A stretch of DNA of 64,000 bases from Pectobacterium polonicum (GCF_005497185.1 NZ_RJTN01000017.1:1-64000); one strand, 5' to 3'. Positions 11,157 to 22,538 are shown, counted from the first letter of the stretch. Notes: a model not told the origin generated them from the letters alone. Numbers and translations are program-made.

Positions 11157-11873
11157 ATGCTGAAAGCCATAATCATCGATGACGAACAGCTAGCACGCGA
11201 AGAGCTCAGCCTGCTACTGGAAAATGAATCCGATATCACGATCATTGCACAGTGCAGCAATGCGCTGGAGGCAATACCGGCCATTCACCGACTGCAACCG
11301 GACGTGATTTTCCTGGATATACAGATGCCAAAAGTCAGCGGATTAGAGCTGGTTGCCATGTTAGACCCAGAAAATATGCCTTACGTCGTCTTTGTGACAG
11401 CCTATGATGAGTATGCGGTAAGGGCATTTGAAGAACATGCTTTTGACTACTTACTTAAACCGCTGGATGCACAGCGATTAAGCAAAACACTAAACCGCCT
11501 ACGCCGCGGCATAAGTGTAAATAAAAACGTACAGATAATTTCAGAGCCCTTGCTTCGCCATATTCCCTGTAACGGACACAATCGTATTTTTTTGCTCAAA
11601 ATTGAAGAAGTCGAGTATCTTTGTTCGGAGCTCAGCGGTGTACACGTAGTAGGCGTAAGCCAATCGGGTTATACCCAACTTTCCCTGAAAACGCTGGAAG
11701 AGAAAACACCTTTTGTCCGCTGCCATCGTCAATATATGGTTAATACAGAGCAACTAAAAGAAATCCAGTTAATGGAGAACGGCGCAGCAGAAGTGCTGAC
11801 ACATACGGGAAAGCACATCCCCGTCAGTCGACGCTATCTCAAATTACTGAAAGAAAAGCTAGGCATCGTCTGA
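11157..11873 (+). CDS. btsR: LytTR-family response regulator, BtsR (YehT)-like
   Basis: A 238-residue response regulator: receiver domain (MLKAIIIDDEQLAREEL, phospho-acceptor Asp in DVIFLDIQMP near 54, switch Lys in DYLLKPLD) followed by a LytTR DNA-binding domain (IPCNGHNRIFLLKIEEVEYL ... TPFVRCHRQYMVN). It closely follows E. coli BtsR, which senses pyruvate with histidine kinase BtsS. The start at 11157 is preferred because GGGGGAAGG sits just before it. No sensor kinase gene is adjacent, so its partner must be elsewhere or it is a paralogue. Confidence 0.85.
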   Translation: MLKAIIIDDEQLAREELSLLLENESDITIIAQCSNALEAIPAIHRLQPDVIFLDIQMPKVSGLELVAMLDPENMPYVVFVTAYDEYAVRAFEEHAFDYLLKPLDAQRLSKTLNRLRRGISVNKNVQIISEPLLRHIPCNGHNRIFLLKIEEVEYLCSELSGVHVVGVSQSGYTQLSLKTLEEKTPFVRCHRQYMVNTEQLKEIQLMENGAAEVLTHTGKHIPVSRRYLKLLKEKLGIV

Positions 11874-11920
11874 CAGAGTGTTCATTCAGGCCGATAGCCG
11901 CAAATATTGAAGGTTTGATG

Positions 11921-12268
11921 ATGAAATACAGTTACATCTTGGCTGTAATTCTTTTAATGACAGCATGCCAGAGCAATATACCGTCGCTACCCGCTAAAAG
12001 TGAGTCTGGGTTCTGGTATGAAGCTGGCTATCAGGATGCCATATCTGGCGTGGTCGTAAAGGACGATAGTACCTTACAAGAATGGTTTGGTGATCCACAG
12101 ATCGATCGCGAAACCTATCTACGCGGTTATCAGGCCGGGCAATCGGCTTTTTGCCGAGCAGACACGATGGAAGAATGGGGGAAAGCAGGGAAAAATTTTC
12201 CCGCCAGCTGTGATGGTGTTGAGTCTGCGGAGACACTGCGAACTCGCTGGCAACAGAACGTCCCCTAA
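11921..12268 (+). CDS. yfiL: Small lipoprotein, YfiL/DUF2799-like
   Basis: A 115-residue protein with a lipoprotein signal ending LLMTAC. The mature part has the tandem pattern of DUF2799 proteins (FWYEAGYQDAISG, RETYLRGYQAGQSAFC). E. coli yfiL also lies next to aroF. Function is unknown; an envelope location is likely. The adjacent in-frame ATG at 11918 is an alternative start; GAAGG is best spaced for 11921. Confidence 0.7.
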   Translation: MKYSYILAVILLMTACQSNIPSLPAKSESGFWYEAGYQDAISGVVVKDDSTLQEWFGDPQIDRETYLRGYQAGQSAFCRADTMEEWGKAGKNFPASCDGVESAETLRTRWQQNVP

Positions 12269-12529
12269 CCCCTTATGAAGACAAGACGATGACACATGCT
12301 CATCAGTGAGTTAGCTGGAAAAAAGCTATGGTTCATCGCATCTGGTAACAATTCCACTCACTTTTGTACTCTCACAGAAATACGTCAGACACACCTCACC
12401 TCTATTATCGCTCACATGAAACAATCACATTAAGTTATTAATGGCTAACGCTAGAATACCGAGAAATCATAGTTCACTGATAGCTGACCCCATTATCCCT
12501 GATAAAGATTGATATTATGGAGTGCTCAC

Positions 12530-13468
12530 ATGCCCGGTTCAAACAAACCTCATAATTCGTCTCCAAATAATAGTTCAAGGCTCTTATCACACGCGACTTC
12601 ATCACAGGAAAGTCATGATGAACGAGTTGCGGCGGTAAAGAACAAAATTATTGAGTCCGGCAATCATCCCGGTATTTCCGCAGAGGAACAACTCGCGATT
12701 CTGGATGCCTTCTCTCACCTTGAGATAGGTCGATTTTTACTGAAACATCATGGGTTAAATGCATATTGGACACATAATGTGATAGCACATCAGCCAACTC
12801 ACTATGTTAATCCGCTAGAAGAAATCATCTACACACGGTTACCCAACGTTTTGGCGACACGCGAACGATTCAGCATTTTCCAACGTCTGCTTCAAGAACT
12901 CTTACGTCCCAATGCCGTCATGGTATCCGTCCCCTGTGGTGTCATGGCTGATTTATTACTGCTGGACTATACGCGGCACCGAGATGTGAAATTAATCGGG
13001 ATCGATCTGGATAAACACGCTCTGGAAGAAGCTTATAAACTTGCCAGCCAGCAAGGGTTAGAAAACCAAATATCACTGGTTCTTGCTGATGCCTGGACAA
13101 TTGATTTAGCAGCACAAGCCGATGTGATCACCAGCAATGGGCTCAATGTTTATGAGCAAGATGATGACAAAGTCACCGAACTTTACCGTGTTTTCTACTC
13201 TGGGCTGAAGCCAGGCGGAACACTGATAACCAGCTTTATGACGCCGCCCCCTACACAGTCACAAGACTCCCCATGGATAAATACCGACCCGAAATTGCTA
13301 GCGCTTCAATATGTACTTTTCTCACGCATTATTGGCGCCACCTGGACAGCATTTCGCACCCACAAACAAACACAGTTGCAGTTAGAGCAGGCCGGATTTA
13401 CTGATATTCAGTTTATTAACGACCATATGCACATGTACCCTACGGTCATCGCTAACAAGCCATTGTGA
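12530..13468 (+). CDS. Class I SAM-dependent methyltransferase, substrate unknown
   Basis: A 312-residue protein with a Rossmann-type SAM-binding pattern: MVSVPCGVMADLLLLDY (motif I region), VKLIGIDLDKHALEEAYKLA (acidic residue of motif II), LVLADAWTI (motif III), then VFYSGLKPGGTLITSFMTPP (motif IV region). The first 50 residues are Ser/Asn-rich and low complexity. The start is set by TATGGAG eight bases before ATG. The 260 bases upstream contain no gene. Its substrate cannot be told from sequence. Confidence 0.75.
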   Translation: MPGSNKPHNSSPNNSSRLLSHATSSQESHDERVAAVKNKIIESGNHPGISAEEQLAILDAFSHLEIGRFLLKHHGLNAYWTHNVIAHQPTHYVNPLEEIIYTRLPNVLATRERFSIFQRLLQELLRPNAVMVSVPCGVMADLLLLDYTRHRDVKLIGIDLDKHALEEAYKLASQQGLENQISLVLADAWTIDLAAQADVITSNGLNVYEQDDDKVTELYRVFYSGLKPGGTLITSFMTPPPTQSQDSPWINTDPKLLALQYVLFSRIIGATWTAFRTHKQTQLQLEQAGFTDIQFINDHMHMYPTVIANKPL

Positions 13469-13617
13469 ACGGAGTAGAAAATTGGCGTCAACGCGATATT
13501 TTGATCGTCGTTGCCGATCAATATTAGAAAATTGATCTGTATAAACGTTTATAAAATAGCCATGTCTGGTGTCATTATGGTACTGAAATTCAAACAATAA
13601 TGATGGCACTAGGGAAA

Positions 13618-13647
13618 GCTAAGCCCACCAGATTTGGTGGGCTTTTT
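13618..13647 (+). terminator. Rho-independent terminator downstream of the methyltransferase gene
   Basis: AAGCCCACCAGATTTGGTGGGCTTTTT is a perfect hairpin with a T tail. The 350-base stretch 13469-13819 holds only this and the rplS terminator. Confidence 0.8.
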
Positions 13648-13748
13648 GCTACTGAAATAGCCAATACCGTAGAATCTGACTTTTAGTAGAGCGCTATTCT
13701 CAAAAAGAGATAGTAACCACACTACTGTTCTCTTTAGCCTACAGGCAC

Positions 13749-13780
13749 AAAAAAAGGGGCTTAGCCTTTGGCTAAACCCC
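13749..13780 (-). terminator. Terminator of the rpsP-rimM-trmD-rplS operon
   Basis: On the minus strand GGGGTTTAGCC-aaag-GGCTAAGCCCC is followed by a T-rich run (TTTTTTTGTG), 40 bases after the rplS stop. Confidence 0.85.
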
Positions 13781-13819
13781 TTATTCATAACAACTTTCGG
13801 ATGTTGCGAAAGCGCTATC

Positions 13820-14182
<363 letters not shown>

Positions 14183-14230
14183 CTAGGTAAACTGATAGTT
14201 GGGTTCGCCAGGTCAAACCGGCGTAACCAC

Positions 14231-14986
14231 CTAATACTCTCGTTGCTCAGACTGATATTCACGTTGGAACTCAGCCAGCAACCTTGTTTGCTCGTCAGTC
14301 AGAGCTAGGCTTTTCAGAAGTTCAGGTCTTCTAAGCCAGGTTCGGCCCAGCGACTGCTTCAATCGCCAGCGGCGTATTTCTGCATGGTTGCCAGACAGTA
14401 ACACTGCCGGAACGTCCATGCCTTCCAGTATTTCAGGACGAGTGAAATGAGGACAGTCCAGCAATCCATCAGCAAAAGAATCTTCTTCTGCTGAAGCCTG
14501 ATGCCCCAGAACGCCCGGTATAAAACGGGCAACGGAGTCAATCAGAGTCATCGCTGGCAGTTCCCCACCGCTGAGCACGTAATCTCCTATCGACCATTCT
14601 TCATCGATTTCGGTTTTAATTACGCGCTCATCAATCCCTTCGTACCGTCCACAGACCAGAATCATCTTCTGGTTCGTAGCGAGTTGACGTACGCCTTGCT
14701 GATCTAATTTACGGCCCTGAGGTGATAAGTAAATCACTCTCGCGCCTTCGCCTGCCGCTGCTTTTGCTGCGTGGATCGCATCCCGTAAAGGTTGCACCAT
14801 CATCAGCATTCCAGGACCACCACCATAAGGTCGGTCATCCACGGTGCGATGCCGATCGTAAGTGAAATCACGAGGACTCCAATACTGTACGTTCAGCAGG
14901 CCATTTTTAACTGCCCGGCCAGTGACTCCGTAATCAGTAATTGCCCGGAACATCTCTGGAAACAGGCTAATCACCCCAATCCACAT
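14231..14986 (-). CDS. trmD: tRNA (guanosine(37)-N1)-methyltransferase TrmD
   Basis: Methylates G37 of tRNAs reading CNN/UNN-type codons, preventing +1 frameshifting. SPOUT trefoil-knot enzyme of 251 residues with the SAM-binding knot [13 protein letters not shown] and [20 protein letters not shown]. The start at 14986 ([13 protein letters not shown]) matches the family; an upstream in-frame codon at 15043 would add 19 residues overlapping rimM and is not favoured. Confidence 0.97.
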   Translation of the reverse strand: MWIGVISLFPEMFRAITDYGVTGRAVKNGLLNVQYWSPRDFTYDRHRTVDDRPYGGGPGMLMMVQPLRDAIHAAKAAAGEGARVIYLSPQGRKLDQQGVRQLATNQKMILVCGRYEGIDERVIKTEIDEEWSIGDYVLSGGELPAMTLIDSVARFIPGVLGHQASAEEDSFADGLLDCPHFTRPEILEGMDVPAVLLSGNHAEIRRWRLKQSLGRTWLRRPELLKSLALTDEQTRLLAEFQREYQSEQREY

Positions 14987-15024
14987 AGTCTCGTTCCGCT
15001 GGGTACTACTGGTCGATTCAGAGT

Positions 15025-15573
15025 TCAAAAACCCGGGTCCCAATCTACTTCAATAGTTTGAGCAGAAAGGTCGACGCGCTTAACAACCTGTTCGGTGAGG
15101 AACGGAACCAGCCGCTCTTTGACCCCGAAGGCATCTTTCAGGTTGGCTTTTATCACCATCACATCGTTCGAGCCGGTTTCCATCATATCGATGATTTTAC
15201 CCAACTCATAACCTGTTACGGTCACGACCTGACAGCCAATAAGATCCTTCCAGTAATAATCACCTTCGCCCAGATCGGGCAGTTGTGACGAATCTACGAC
15301 AATTTCACAATTGGTCAATAAATTAGCCGCATCACGGTCATCAGCACCTTTCACTTTGATGATCAGATCCTGATTGTGATACTTCCAGCCTTCAATTTCG
15401 ATAAGCTGCCAACCGCTTTTACTCTGGGTGAACCAAGGTTGATAATCAAAAATGCTCTCGGCATCTTCGGTGGATGAAAACACTCTGAGCCAACCTCGGA
15501 TGCCATACGCCGACCCAATTTTCCCCATAACAATCGGGTTAACGGGAGGTTTTGGGCTGAGTTGATTGCTCAT
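15025..15573 (-). CDS. rimM: Ribosome maturation factor RimM
   Basis: Assists 30S head assembly around S19/16S. The 182 residues comprise an N-terminal beta-barrel ([22 protein letters not shown]) and a C-terminal PRC barrel ([13 protein letters not shown] ... IEVDWDPGF). The start at 15573 (MSNQLSPKP) aligns with E. coli MSKQLTAQ; an in-frame codon three residues earlier is less likely. 18 bases after rpsP. Confidence 0.97.
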   Translation of the reverse strand: MSNQLSPKPPVNPIVMGKIGSAYGIRGWLRVFSSTEDAESIFDYQPWFTQSKSGWQLIEIEGWKYHNQDLIIKVKGADDRDAANLLTNCEIVVDSSQLPDLGEGDYYWKDLIGCQVVTVTGYELGKIIDMMETGSNDVMVIKANLKDAFGVKERLVPFLTEQVVKRVDLSAQTIEVDWDPGF

Positions 15574-15591
15574 TATCACCACCGCAACAGA

Positions 15592-15840
15592 TTATGCTGC
15601 TTTTTTAGCGTCTTTGATCAGCGAAGATACGCGATCAGACACAGTTGCACCCAGACCAAGCCAATGCTCGATACGGTCCAGATCCAGACGCAGGGCTTCT
15701 GCTTGACCAGATGCGATTGGGTTGAAGAAACCTACGCGCTCGATGAAACGACCATCACGCGCATTGCGGCTATCGGTCACGACTACTTGATAGAAGGGGC
15801 GTTTTTTCGCGCCGCCACGTGCCAAACGAATTGTTACCAT
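15592..15840 (-). CDS. rpsP: 30S ribosomal protein S16
   Basis: An 82-residue S16 with the family opening [20 protein letters not shown] and [19 protein letters not shown]. Head of the operon rpsP-rimM-trmD-rplS. Confidence 0.98.
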   Translation of the reverse strand: MVTIRLARGGAKKRPFYQVVVTDSRNARDGRFIERVGFFNPIASGQAEALRLDLDRIEHWLGLGATVSDRVSSLIKDAKKAA

Positions 15841-15866
15841 AACATCCTCTTTAGTGAATAAAACAA

Positions 15867-15894
15867 CTGGGCCCCATCGAGGAACGGAGCCCAG
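15867..15894 (-). terminator. Hairpin between ffh and rpsP, probable terminator/attenuator
   Basis: On the minus strand CTGGGC...GGGGCCCAG pairs across a 28-base span and is followed by TTGTTTTATT. It lies 27 bases before rpsP and 104 bases after ffh, so it could end ffh transcription or attenuate rpsP. Confidence 0.6.
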
Positions 15895-15997
15895 TATGTC
15901 ATATAAAAAGCCCGAAAAGTTTACTCATTTTGGCGCAAAAAGCAATCTAAAGCGTGTAATCTCGCCAAGAGTTTCTCTACGCCTTCAATTTAGGTGA

Positions 15998-17359
15998 TTA
16001 ACGCCCCGGAAATCCAGGTGGCATCATTCCTTTCATACCGCGCATCATTTTAGCCAGGCCGCCGTTTTTCATCTTCTTCATCATTCGTTGCATATCATCG
16101 AACTGTTTCAGAAGGCGGTTAACATCCTGTACTTGCATACCTGAACCCTGTGCGATGCGGCGTTTACGCGAACCTTTGATAATTTCGGGTTTAGCGCGTT
16201 CCTGAAGCGTCATCGAATTAATGATTGCTTCCATACGCACCAGAACCTTGTCATCCATTTGTGACTTAACATTATCAGGCAACTGACCCATGCCAGGCAT
16301 TTTACTCATCATACTCGCCATGCCGCCCATGTTGCGCATTTGCTTGAGCTGATCCAAGAAATCGGTCAAATCGAAACCGTCGCCCTTTTTCAACTTCTTC
16401 GCCAGCTTCTCTGCCTGTGTACGGTCAACCTTGCTTTCAATATCTTCAATCAGTGAAAGCACATCGCCCATACCGAGAATGCGCGATGCGACACGATCGG
16501 GGTAGAACGGTTCCAGCGCTTCGGTTTTTTCACCGACGCCGAGAAATTTAATAGGTTTGCCAGTAATATGGCGGATAGACAACGCCGCACCACCACGGGC
16601 ATCACCATCAATTTTGGTGAGGATGACCCCAGTCAGCGGCAGCGCTTCATTAAAGGCTTTCGCCGTATTTGCCGCATCCTGACCCGTCATAGCATCAACG
16701 ACAAACAGCGTTTCAACGGGCTTAATTGCCGCATGAACCTGCTTGATTTCGTCCATCATCGCGTCATCAACGTGGAGACGACCAGCGGTATCAACCAGCA
16801 AGACATCGTAGAATTTCAGCTTAGCGTGCTGTAACGCACGTTCTACGATAGCAAGCGGCTTCTCCTGCGCATCTGACGGGAAGAAATCGACGCCCACCTG
16901 CTGTGCCAGCGTTTCCAACTGTTTAATCGCCGCAGGGCGATACACGTCGGCAGACACCACGAGCACTTTTTTCTTTTGCTTTTCACGCAGGAATTTACCC
17001 AGCTTGCCCACGCTGGTCGTTTTACCCGCACCTTGCAGACCGGCCATCAGGACCACGGCCGGCGGCTGAGCAGCGAGGTTTAGTTCGGCGTTAATTTCGC
17101 CCATTGCGCTGACAAGTTCGTTTTTAACAATCTTGACGAACTCTTGACCCGGCGTCAGGCTTTTGTTGACCTCACGCCCAACAGCACGTTCTTTTACACG
17201 ATTGATAAAATCACGCACCACGGGTAACGCGACGTCGGCTTCCAGCAATGCCATACGCACTTCACGCAGCGTTTCTTTAATGTTTTCTTCAGTCAACCGC
17301 CCGCGGCCGCTGATATTGCGCAATGTGCGCGAGAGTCGATCGGTTAAATTTTCAAACAT
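15998..17359 (-). CDS. ffh: Signal recognition particle protein Ffh
   Basis: GTPase of the SRP, which with 4.5S RNA delivers nascent membrane proteins to FtsY/SecYEG. The 453 residues form an N domain, a G domain (P-loop MAGLQGAGKTTSVGKLG near 104, LVDTAGRLHVDDAMM, TKIDGDARGGAAL) and a Met-rich M domain from about 300 (MRNMGGMASMMSKMPGMGQ) ending MMPPGFPGR. It is divergent from the YpjD gene. Confidence 0.98.
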   Translation of the reverse strand: MFENLTDRLSRTLRNISGRGRLTEENIKETLREVRMALLEADVALPVVRDFINRVKERAVGREVNKSLTPGQEFVKIVKNELVSAMGEINAELNLAAQPPAVVLMAGLQGAGKTTSVGKLGKFLREKQKKKVLVVSADVYRPAAIKQLETLAQQVGVDFFPSDAQEKPLAIVERALQHAKLKFYDVLLVDTAGRLHVDDAMMDEIKQVHAAIKPVETLFVVDAMTGQDAANTAKAFNEALPLTGVILTKIDGDARGGAALSIRHITGKPIKFLGVGEKTEALEPFYPDRVASRILGMGDVLSLIEDIESKVDRTQAEKLAKKLKKGDGFDLTDFLDQLKQMRNMGGMASMMSKMPGMGQLPDNVKSQMDDKVLVRMEAIINSMTLQERAKPEIIKGSRKRRIAQGSGMQVQDVNRLLKQFDDMQRMMKKMKNGGLAKMMRGMKGMMPPGFPGR

Positions 17360-17527
17360 ATCTCATGCTCAACGTAAGACAGGCCGCAGCGCGACACGAA
17401 TAGGAGGGATTATACACAAAAGCGGCAACGATCTCAGCGCTGCTGATGGAGAACTGTTGGTGCCCACGGCGACTAACGCTATACTGATTCTTTATTTTAC
17501 CTAGTTGATATTTAATAACCTATTTGT

Positions 17528-18322
17528 ATGTCTGTTTTCGCTATTGTGGCGCTTGTCGCCTACACACTCAGCCTCGGACTGATTATCCCCAGTCTGCTGC
17601 GCAAGAACAGTGCATATCGTCGGCTGGCAATACTCTCGGCCAGCGCTGCGCTACTCTGCCATGCGGTGGCGCTCTATCAACGCATTTTTGATGTTCAGGT
17701 GGGGCAAAATCTTAGCCTGCTGAATATCGGTTCGCTGGTCAGCCTCATCATCTGTACCGTTATGACGATTGTTGCAGCACGCGATCGCGGCTGGTTTATT
17801 CTCCCTATCGTCTACACCTTTGCGCTGATCAATCTGGCTTTTGCCAGCTTCATGCCGAGTGAATTTATTACGCATCTGGAAGCGTCACCGGGTTTGATGA
17901 TCCATATCGGCCTGGCACTTTTTTCCTATGCAACCTTGCTGATTGCGGCACTTTATGCGCTCCAGCTTGCCTGGCTTGATTACCTGCTCAAGAACAAGAA
18001 GCTAGGATTTGCCGCTGACATGCCGCCGTTGATGAGCATTGAACGTAAGATGTTTCACATCACGCAGATTGGCGTCATCCTGCTCACACTGACGCTTTGT
18101 ACTGGCCTCTTCTATATGGACGACCTGATTGACAACAAAGAGAACCTTCACAAGGCGGTGTTCTCACTGTTCGCCTGGTTCATCTATATTCTGTTGCTAT
18201 GGGGACACTACCATGAAGGATGGAGGGGGCGACGCGTCGTCTGGTTCAGCCTGCTCGGTGCGCTGATGCTGACGCTGTCCTACTTTGGCAGTCGGGTAAT
18301 CCAGCACTTTCTCGCAGTCTGA
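17528..18322 (+). CDS. ypjD: Inner-membrane cytochrome c assembly-like protein YpjD (CcsA/CcmC-related)
   Basis: 264 residues with about eight hydrophobic segments; the tryptophan-rich CcsA-type family, in a place identical to E. coli ypjD (next to ffh). The stretch LLLWGHYHEGWRGRRVVWFSL resembles the His-containing heme-handling signature of cytochrome c assembly proteins. Its role in this branch is not established. Confidence 0.85.
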   Translation: MSVFAIVALVAYTLSLGLIIPSLLRKNSAYRRLAILSASAALLCHAVALYQRIFDVQVGQNLSLLNIGSLVSLIICTVMTIVAARDRGWFILPIVYTFALINLAFASFMPSEFITHLEASPGLMIHIGLALFSYATLLIAALYALQLAWLDYLLKNKKLGFAADMPPLMSIERKMFHITQIGVILLTLTLCTGLFYMDDLIDNKENLHKAVFSLFAWFIYILLLWGHYHEGWRGRRVVWFSLLGALMLTLSYFGSRVIQHFLAV

Positions 18323-18337
18323 CATGTTCACGCACAC

Positions 18338-18372
18338 AAAAAAGAGAGCCCACTTCCGGCTCTCTTTTTTTA
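18338..18372 (+). terminator. Terminator of ypjD (also faces luxS)
   Basis: AAAAAGAGAGCC-cacttcc-GGCTCTCTTTTTTT is a symmetric hairpin with A and T runs on its two sides, so it may act bidirectionally between convergent ypjD and luxS. Confidence 0.85.
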
Positions 18373-18391
18373 TCTGATCATACCTAACAAA

Positions 18392-18907
18392 CTAGATATG
18401 CAGCTCAGCTAATTTGTCTTTCGGCAACGCCAGATCGTCATTTTGGTTAATGCCAATATCATGATCCAGAATATGCTGAGCGATTTCCTGCGCTTCTTCC
18501 AGTGAATGCATATCATAGGTGCCACATTGGTACTCATTCAGCTCAGGGATTTTACGCTGATCAGTCACTTTCAGAACGTCCGCCATTGCCGCTTTCCAAG
18601 AGTCAGCAACACGTTGCTCATCCGGCGTACCAATCAAGCTCATGTAGAAACCGGTGCGGCATCCCATCGGAGAAATATCGATAATTTCAACGCCATCGCC
18701 GTTTAAATGATCCCGCATAAAGCCAGCAAACAGGTGTTCTAGCGTATGAATTCCACGCTCAGGCATGACTTCGATGTTAGGACGACAGAAGCGCAGATCA
18801 AATACCGTAATATTGTCGCCATGAGGGGTTTTCATGGTTTTAGCGACCCGAACGGCAGGTGCAGCCATACGAGTGTGGTCAACGGTAAAGCTATCTAGTA
18901 ACGGCAT
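18392..18907 (-). CDS. luxS: S-ribosylhomocysteine lyase LuxS
   Basis: Cleaves S-ribosylhomocysteine to homocysteine and DPD, the AI-2 precursor. The 171 residues contain the metal-site motif [10 protein letters not shown] (HxxEH near 54) and the catalytic Cys in [13 protein letters not shown] near 84. It lies opposite micA and gshA as in E. coli, and GGAGGTGG gives a strong ribosome site. Confidence 0.98.
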   Translation of the reverse strand: MPLLDSFTVDHTRMAAPAVRVAKTMKTPHGDNITVFDLRFCRPNIEVMPERGIHTLEHLFAGFMRDHLNGDGVEIIDISPMGCRTGFYMSLIGTPDEQRVADSWKAAMADVLKVTDQRKIPELNEYQCGTYDMHSLEEAQEIAQHILDHDIGINQNDDLALPKDKLAELHI

Positions 18908-18951
18908 AATGCCACCTCCTCATAGAAAAAATTCATTTTTTCTCGTTTCCG

Positions 18952-18980
18952 GGAAACTTTTCCTTTTTATGCGGGTCTGA
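18952..18980 (+). promoter_or_regulatory. Sigma-E promoter of micA
   Basis: GGAAACTT (18952-18959) and TCTGA (18976-18980) are separated by 16 bases, matching the RpoE consensus GGAACTT-N15-16-TCTGA. They end 6 bases before the predicted MicA 5' end. Confidence 0.85.
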
Positions 18981-18986
18981 CTTACT

Positions 18987-19060
18987 GAAAGACGCGCATT
19001 TATTATCATCATCCCTATTAGAGATGTTTATTTGGCCACAGTTTCTGTGGCCTTTTCTTT
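18987..19060 (+). ncRNA. micA: Small regulatory RNA MicA
   Basis: The sequence starts GAAAGACGCGCATTTATTAT and ends with the hairpin GGCCACAGTTTCTGTGGCC plus a T-rich tail. E. coli MicA starts GAAAGACGCGCAUUUGUUAU and also lies between luxS and gshA on the opposite strand. It is an Hfq-dependent, envelope-stress RNA that base-pairs with ompA and other porin mRNAs. The sigma-E promoter upstream completes the match. It is antisense to the luxS leader region side and its terminator abuts the gshA stop. Confidence 0.95.
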
Positions 19061-20629
<1,569 letters not shown>

Positions 20630-20696
20630 TTAAAATGTAATTGTTGTAAGCATAATTGAAACTCAGTAGTGCTCACCAGCTCACATCGCAATCTGG

Positions 20697-21125
20697 CTAA
20701 GACCACCACGCCATCCCCTGTAACGTTATACCTGTCAATACGATATAGCGCAGCGCTTTTCCAATACCGATAAAAACCGCCGATTTCACCCAGGGCATAC
20801 GTAACCAACCCGCTAACACGCATAATAAATCGCCTACTACCGGCACCCAGCTAAATAACAGCGCAGCACAACCATAACGCTGTAACCAGCGCATGGCCAC
20901 CGTATGCCCAGCTTGTTGTTTTGGCTGAGGGAGTAAGCGCCCTATAAAAATATTTGTTAATCCGCCCAGCGTATTTCCTACCGTTGCCACGATGATCAGC
21001 AGATAAGGTTTTGCGCTATCAGCCAACAATAATGTCACCAGCAGTACTTCCGAACTGCCGGGCAACAGTGTTGCACTGAGCAGGCTACTCCAGAAAAGAG
21101 AAAAAACGGCCCAGAACTCACTCAC
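20697..21125 (-). CDS. yqaA: DedA/SNARE-associated-type small inner-membrane protein YqaA
   Basis: 142 residues with about four membrane segments; the motif LLPGSSEVLLVTLLL and GNTLGGLTNIFIGR are typical of YqaA, a short relative of the DedA family of putative lipid scramblases/transporters. Its start overlaps the yqaB stop by 4 bases (ATGA), so the two are translationally coupled, as in E. coli. Confidence 0.9.
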   Translation of the reverse strand: MSEFWAVFSLFWSSLLSATLLPGSSEVLLVTLLLADSAKPYLLIIVATVGNTLGGLTNIFIGRLLPQPKQQAGHTVAMRWLQRYGCAALLFSWVPVVGDLLCVLAGWLRMPWVKSAVFIGIGKALRYIVLTGITLQGMAWWS

Positions 21126-21691
21126 AGTGTACGGACGTCAACCACAGCCATATTGGCTCGCTTAGCCGCTTCAATACCGTAATCAGCGTCTTCAAACACG
21201 ATACAGTGTTCCGGTGCGACAGAAATCAACGCGGCGCAACGCAGAAAAGTATCGGGAAAAGGCTTATGCTGCGTGACATCATCTGCACCGACGATCGCAT
21301 CAAAATAACTATGCAGCCCCAAATGGGTTAGCAGTCTATCAGCCATTCCATGCGTGCTACCCGTGCCAACTGCCATAGGGCGCCGTCCGCGATAATGCCT
21401 AACCACATCAATCAGCGGTAGGGGTTTTACTGTATCCAGCAGCATTTCCTCAACAACAGCCGTTTTTTCCGCTGCCAGTTGGATAGGATCAATATCAGCC
21501 TGATAGCTGTCAATAATACGCTGCGCAATACGCCAGGTAGGCGAGCCGTTCAATGCTGTCATAGCACTGGCGTCATAATTCATCCCATACCGGGCAAGCA
21601 CCAGATCCCACGCTTTATGGTGTGTAGGTTCTGTATCGAGTAGGGTGCCATCCATATCAAAGATCAGCCCTTGATAGCGATCGTACATCAT
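21122..21691 (-). CDS. yqaB: HAD hydrolase, fructose-1-phosphate/6-phosphogluconate phosphatase YqaB
   Basis: A 189-residue HAD phosphatase with all four motifs: GLIFDMDGTLLDTEP (nucleophile Asp), VGTGST, HKPFPDTFL (Lys) and VFEDADYGIEAA. E. coli YqaB dephosphorylates fructose-1-phosphate and related sugar phosphates. Two consecutive ATGs make 21688 an equally good start. Confidence 0.93.
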   Translation of the reverse strand: MMYDRYQGLIFDMDGTLLDTEPTHHKAWDLVLARYGMNYDASAMTALNGSPTWRIAQRIIDSYQADIDPIQLAAEKTAVVEEMLLDTVKPLPLIDVVRHYRGRRPMAVGTGSTHGMADRLLTHLGLHSYFDAIVGADDVTQHKPFPDTFLRCAALISVAPEHCIVFEDADYGIEAAKRANMAVVDVRTL

Positions 21692-22084
21692 GACTCCATG
21701 CTCACTGAAAAGAGAGCTTACTTTATCGTAAAGTGAAAACGTTGTCGCTTACTCAATAACCTTATAAAAAACAGGTTATTACTACCATAGTGGTAAGAAA
21801 ACCTTTATTTGTTCACCAATTCAATATCGATATAAAGACAGAATAAGAGCAAGAATTAAGCTATGGACGTGATGAGTGAAATATCGTTCTGAATAGGCAA
21901 GGGAAAATAATGATGCTATCGCGCTAAAAGCAGATAGGGAACGATTGATAAAACAGAAGTGGTATATCTTAGATATAGTGCCTGACTTACGATTGCCCTT
22001 CTAATCGTTCTTATACGATGTGATTCGTACGTATAACCCACGCTAAAATAAGAAACAGAGCAATAGTTTTATTGATATAGAATA
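21692..22084. other. Intergenic region between yqaB and the tRNA cluster
   Basis: 393 AT-rich bases without a convincing gene. It contains the yqaB promoter region and should contain the 3' end of the tRNA transcript; no clear intrinsic terminator hairpin was seen. Confidence 0.5.
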
Positions 22085-22161
22085 TGGTGCATCCGGGAGG
22101 ATTCGAACCTCCGACCGCTCGGTTCGTAGCCGAGTACTCTATCCAGCTGAGCTACGGATGC
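22085..22161 (-). tRNA. argV: tRNA-Arg (anticodon ACG)
   Basis: 77 bases on the minus strand from GCATCCGTAGC to an encoded CCA. The anticodon loop CTACGAA gives ACG (read as ICG). The T-arm GGTTCGAATCC is intact. First from the left of three identical copies. Confidence 0.97.
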
Positions 22162-22212
22162 AGAGTGTGGTGCAGAAACATGGGGTGAGCAATTAAACGA
22201 GATACTTAAGAA

Positions 22213-22289
22213 TGGTGCATCCGGGAGGATTCGAACCTCCGACCGCTCGGTTCGTAGCCGAGTACTCTATCCAGCTGAGCTACGGATGC
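22213..22289 (-). tRNA. argV: tRNA-Arg (anticodon ACG), second copy
   Basis: Identical in sequence to the copy at 22085-22161, with CCA encoded. The spacer between them is 51 bases. Confidence 0.97.
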
Positions 22290-22360
22290 ATTACTGATTC
22301 TTCATCTACGACAAAAATTGCTTTTACTAATACCGCTTGCCTTGCAAAGGCAATATTTAA

Positions 22361-22437
22361 TGGTGCATCCGGGAGGATTCGAACCTCCGACCGCTCGGTT
22401 CGTAGCCGAGTACTCTATCCAGCTGAGCTACGGATGC
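22361..22437 (-). tRNA. argV: tRNA-Arg (anticodon ACG), third copy
   Basis: Identical to the other two copies. It lies 8 bases from tRNA-Ser, so the four tRNAs are probably one transcript, as the serV-argVYZQ cluster in E. coli. Confidence 0.97.
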
Positions 22438-22445
22438 AGATTAAA

Positions 22446-22538
22446 TGGCGGTGAGGGAGGGATTCGAACCCTCGATGCAGCTTTTGACCGCATACTCCCT
22501 TAGCAGGGGAGCGCCTTCAGCCTCTCGGCCACCTCACC
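22446..22538 (-). tRNA. serV: tRNA-Ser (anticodon GCT)
   Basis: 93 bases from GGTGAGGTGGCCGAGAGGC to an encoded CCA, with the long variable arm of serine tRNAs and the anticodon loop CTGCTAA (GCT, AGC/AGU codons). First of the tRNA cluster downstream of csrA. The 293 bases to csrA hold its promoter region. Confidence 0.97.

Noticed and set aside
14986-15043. Longer TrmD starting at 15043
   Set aside because: The extra 19 residues do not match the family, and would overlap rim[14 protein letters not shown] at 14986 is the standard start.
19028-19060. Hairpin read as a gshA terminator
   Set aside because: Its T run follows on the plus strand, and the sequence is the 3' end of MicA; on the minus strand there is no T tract.
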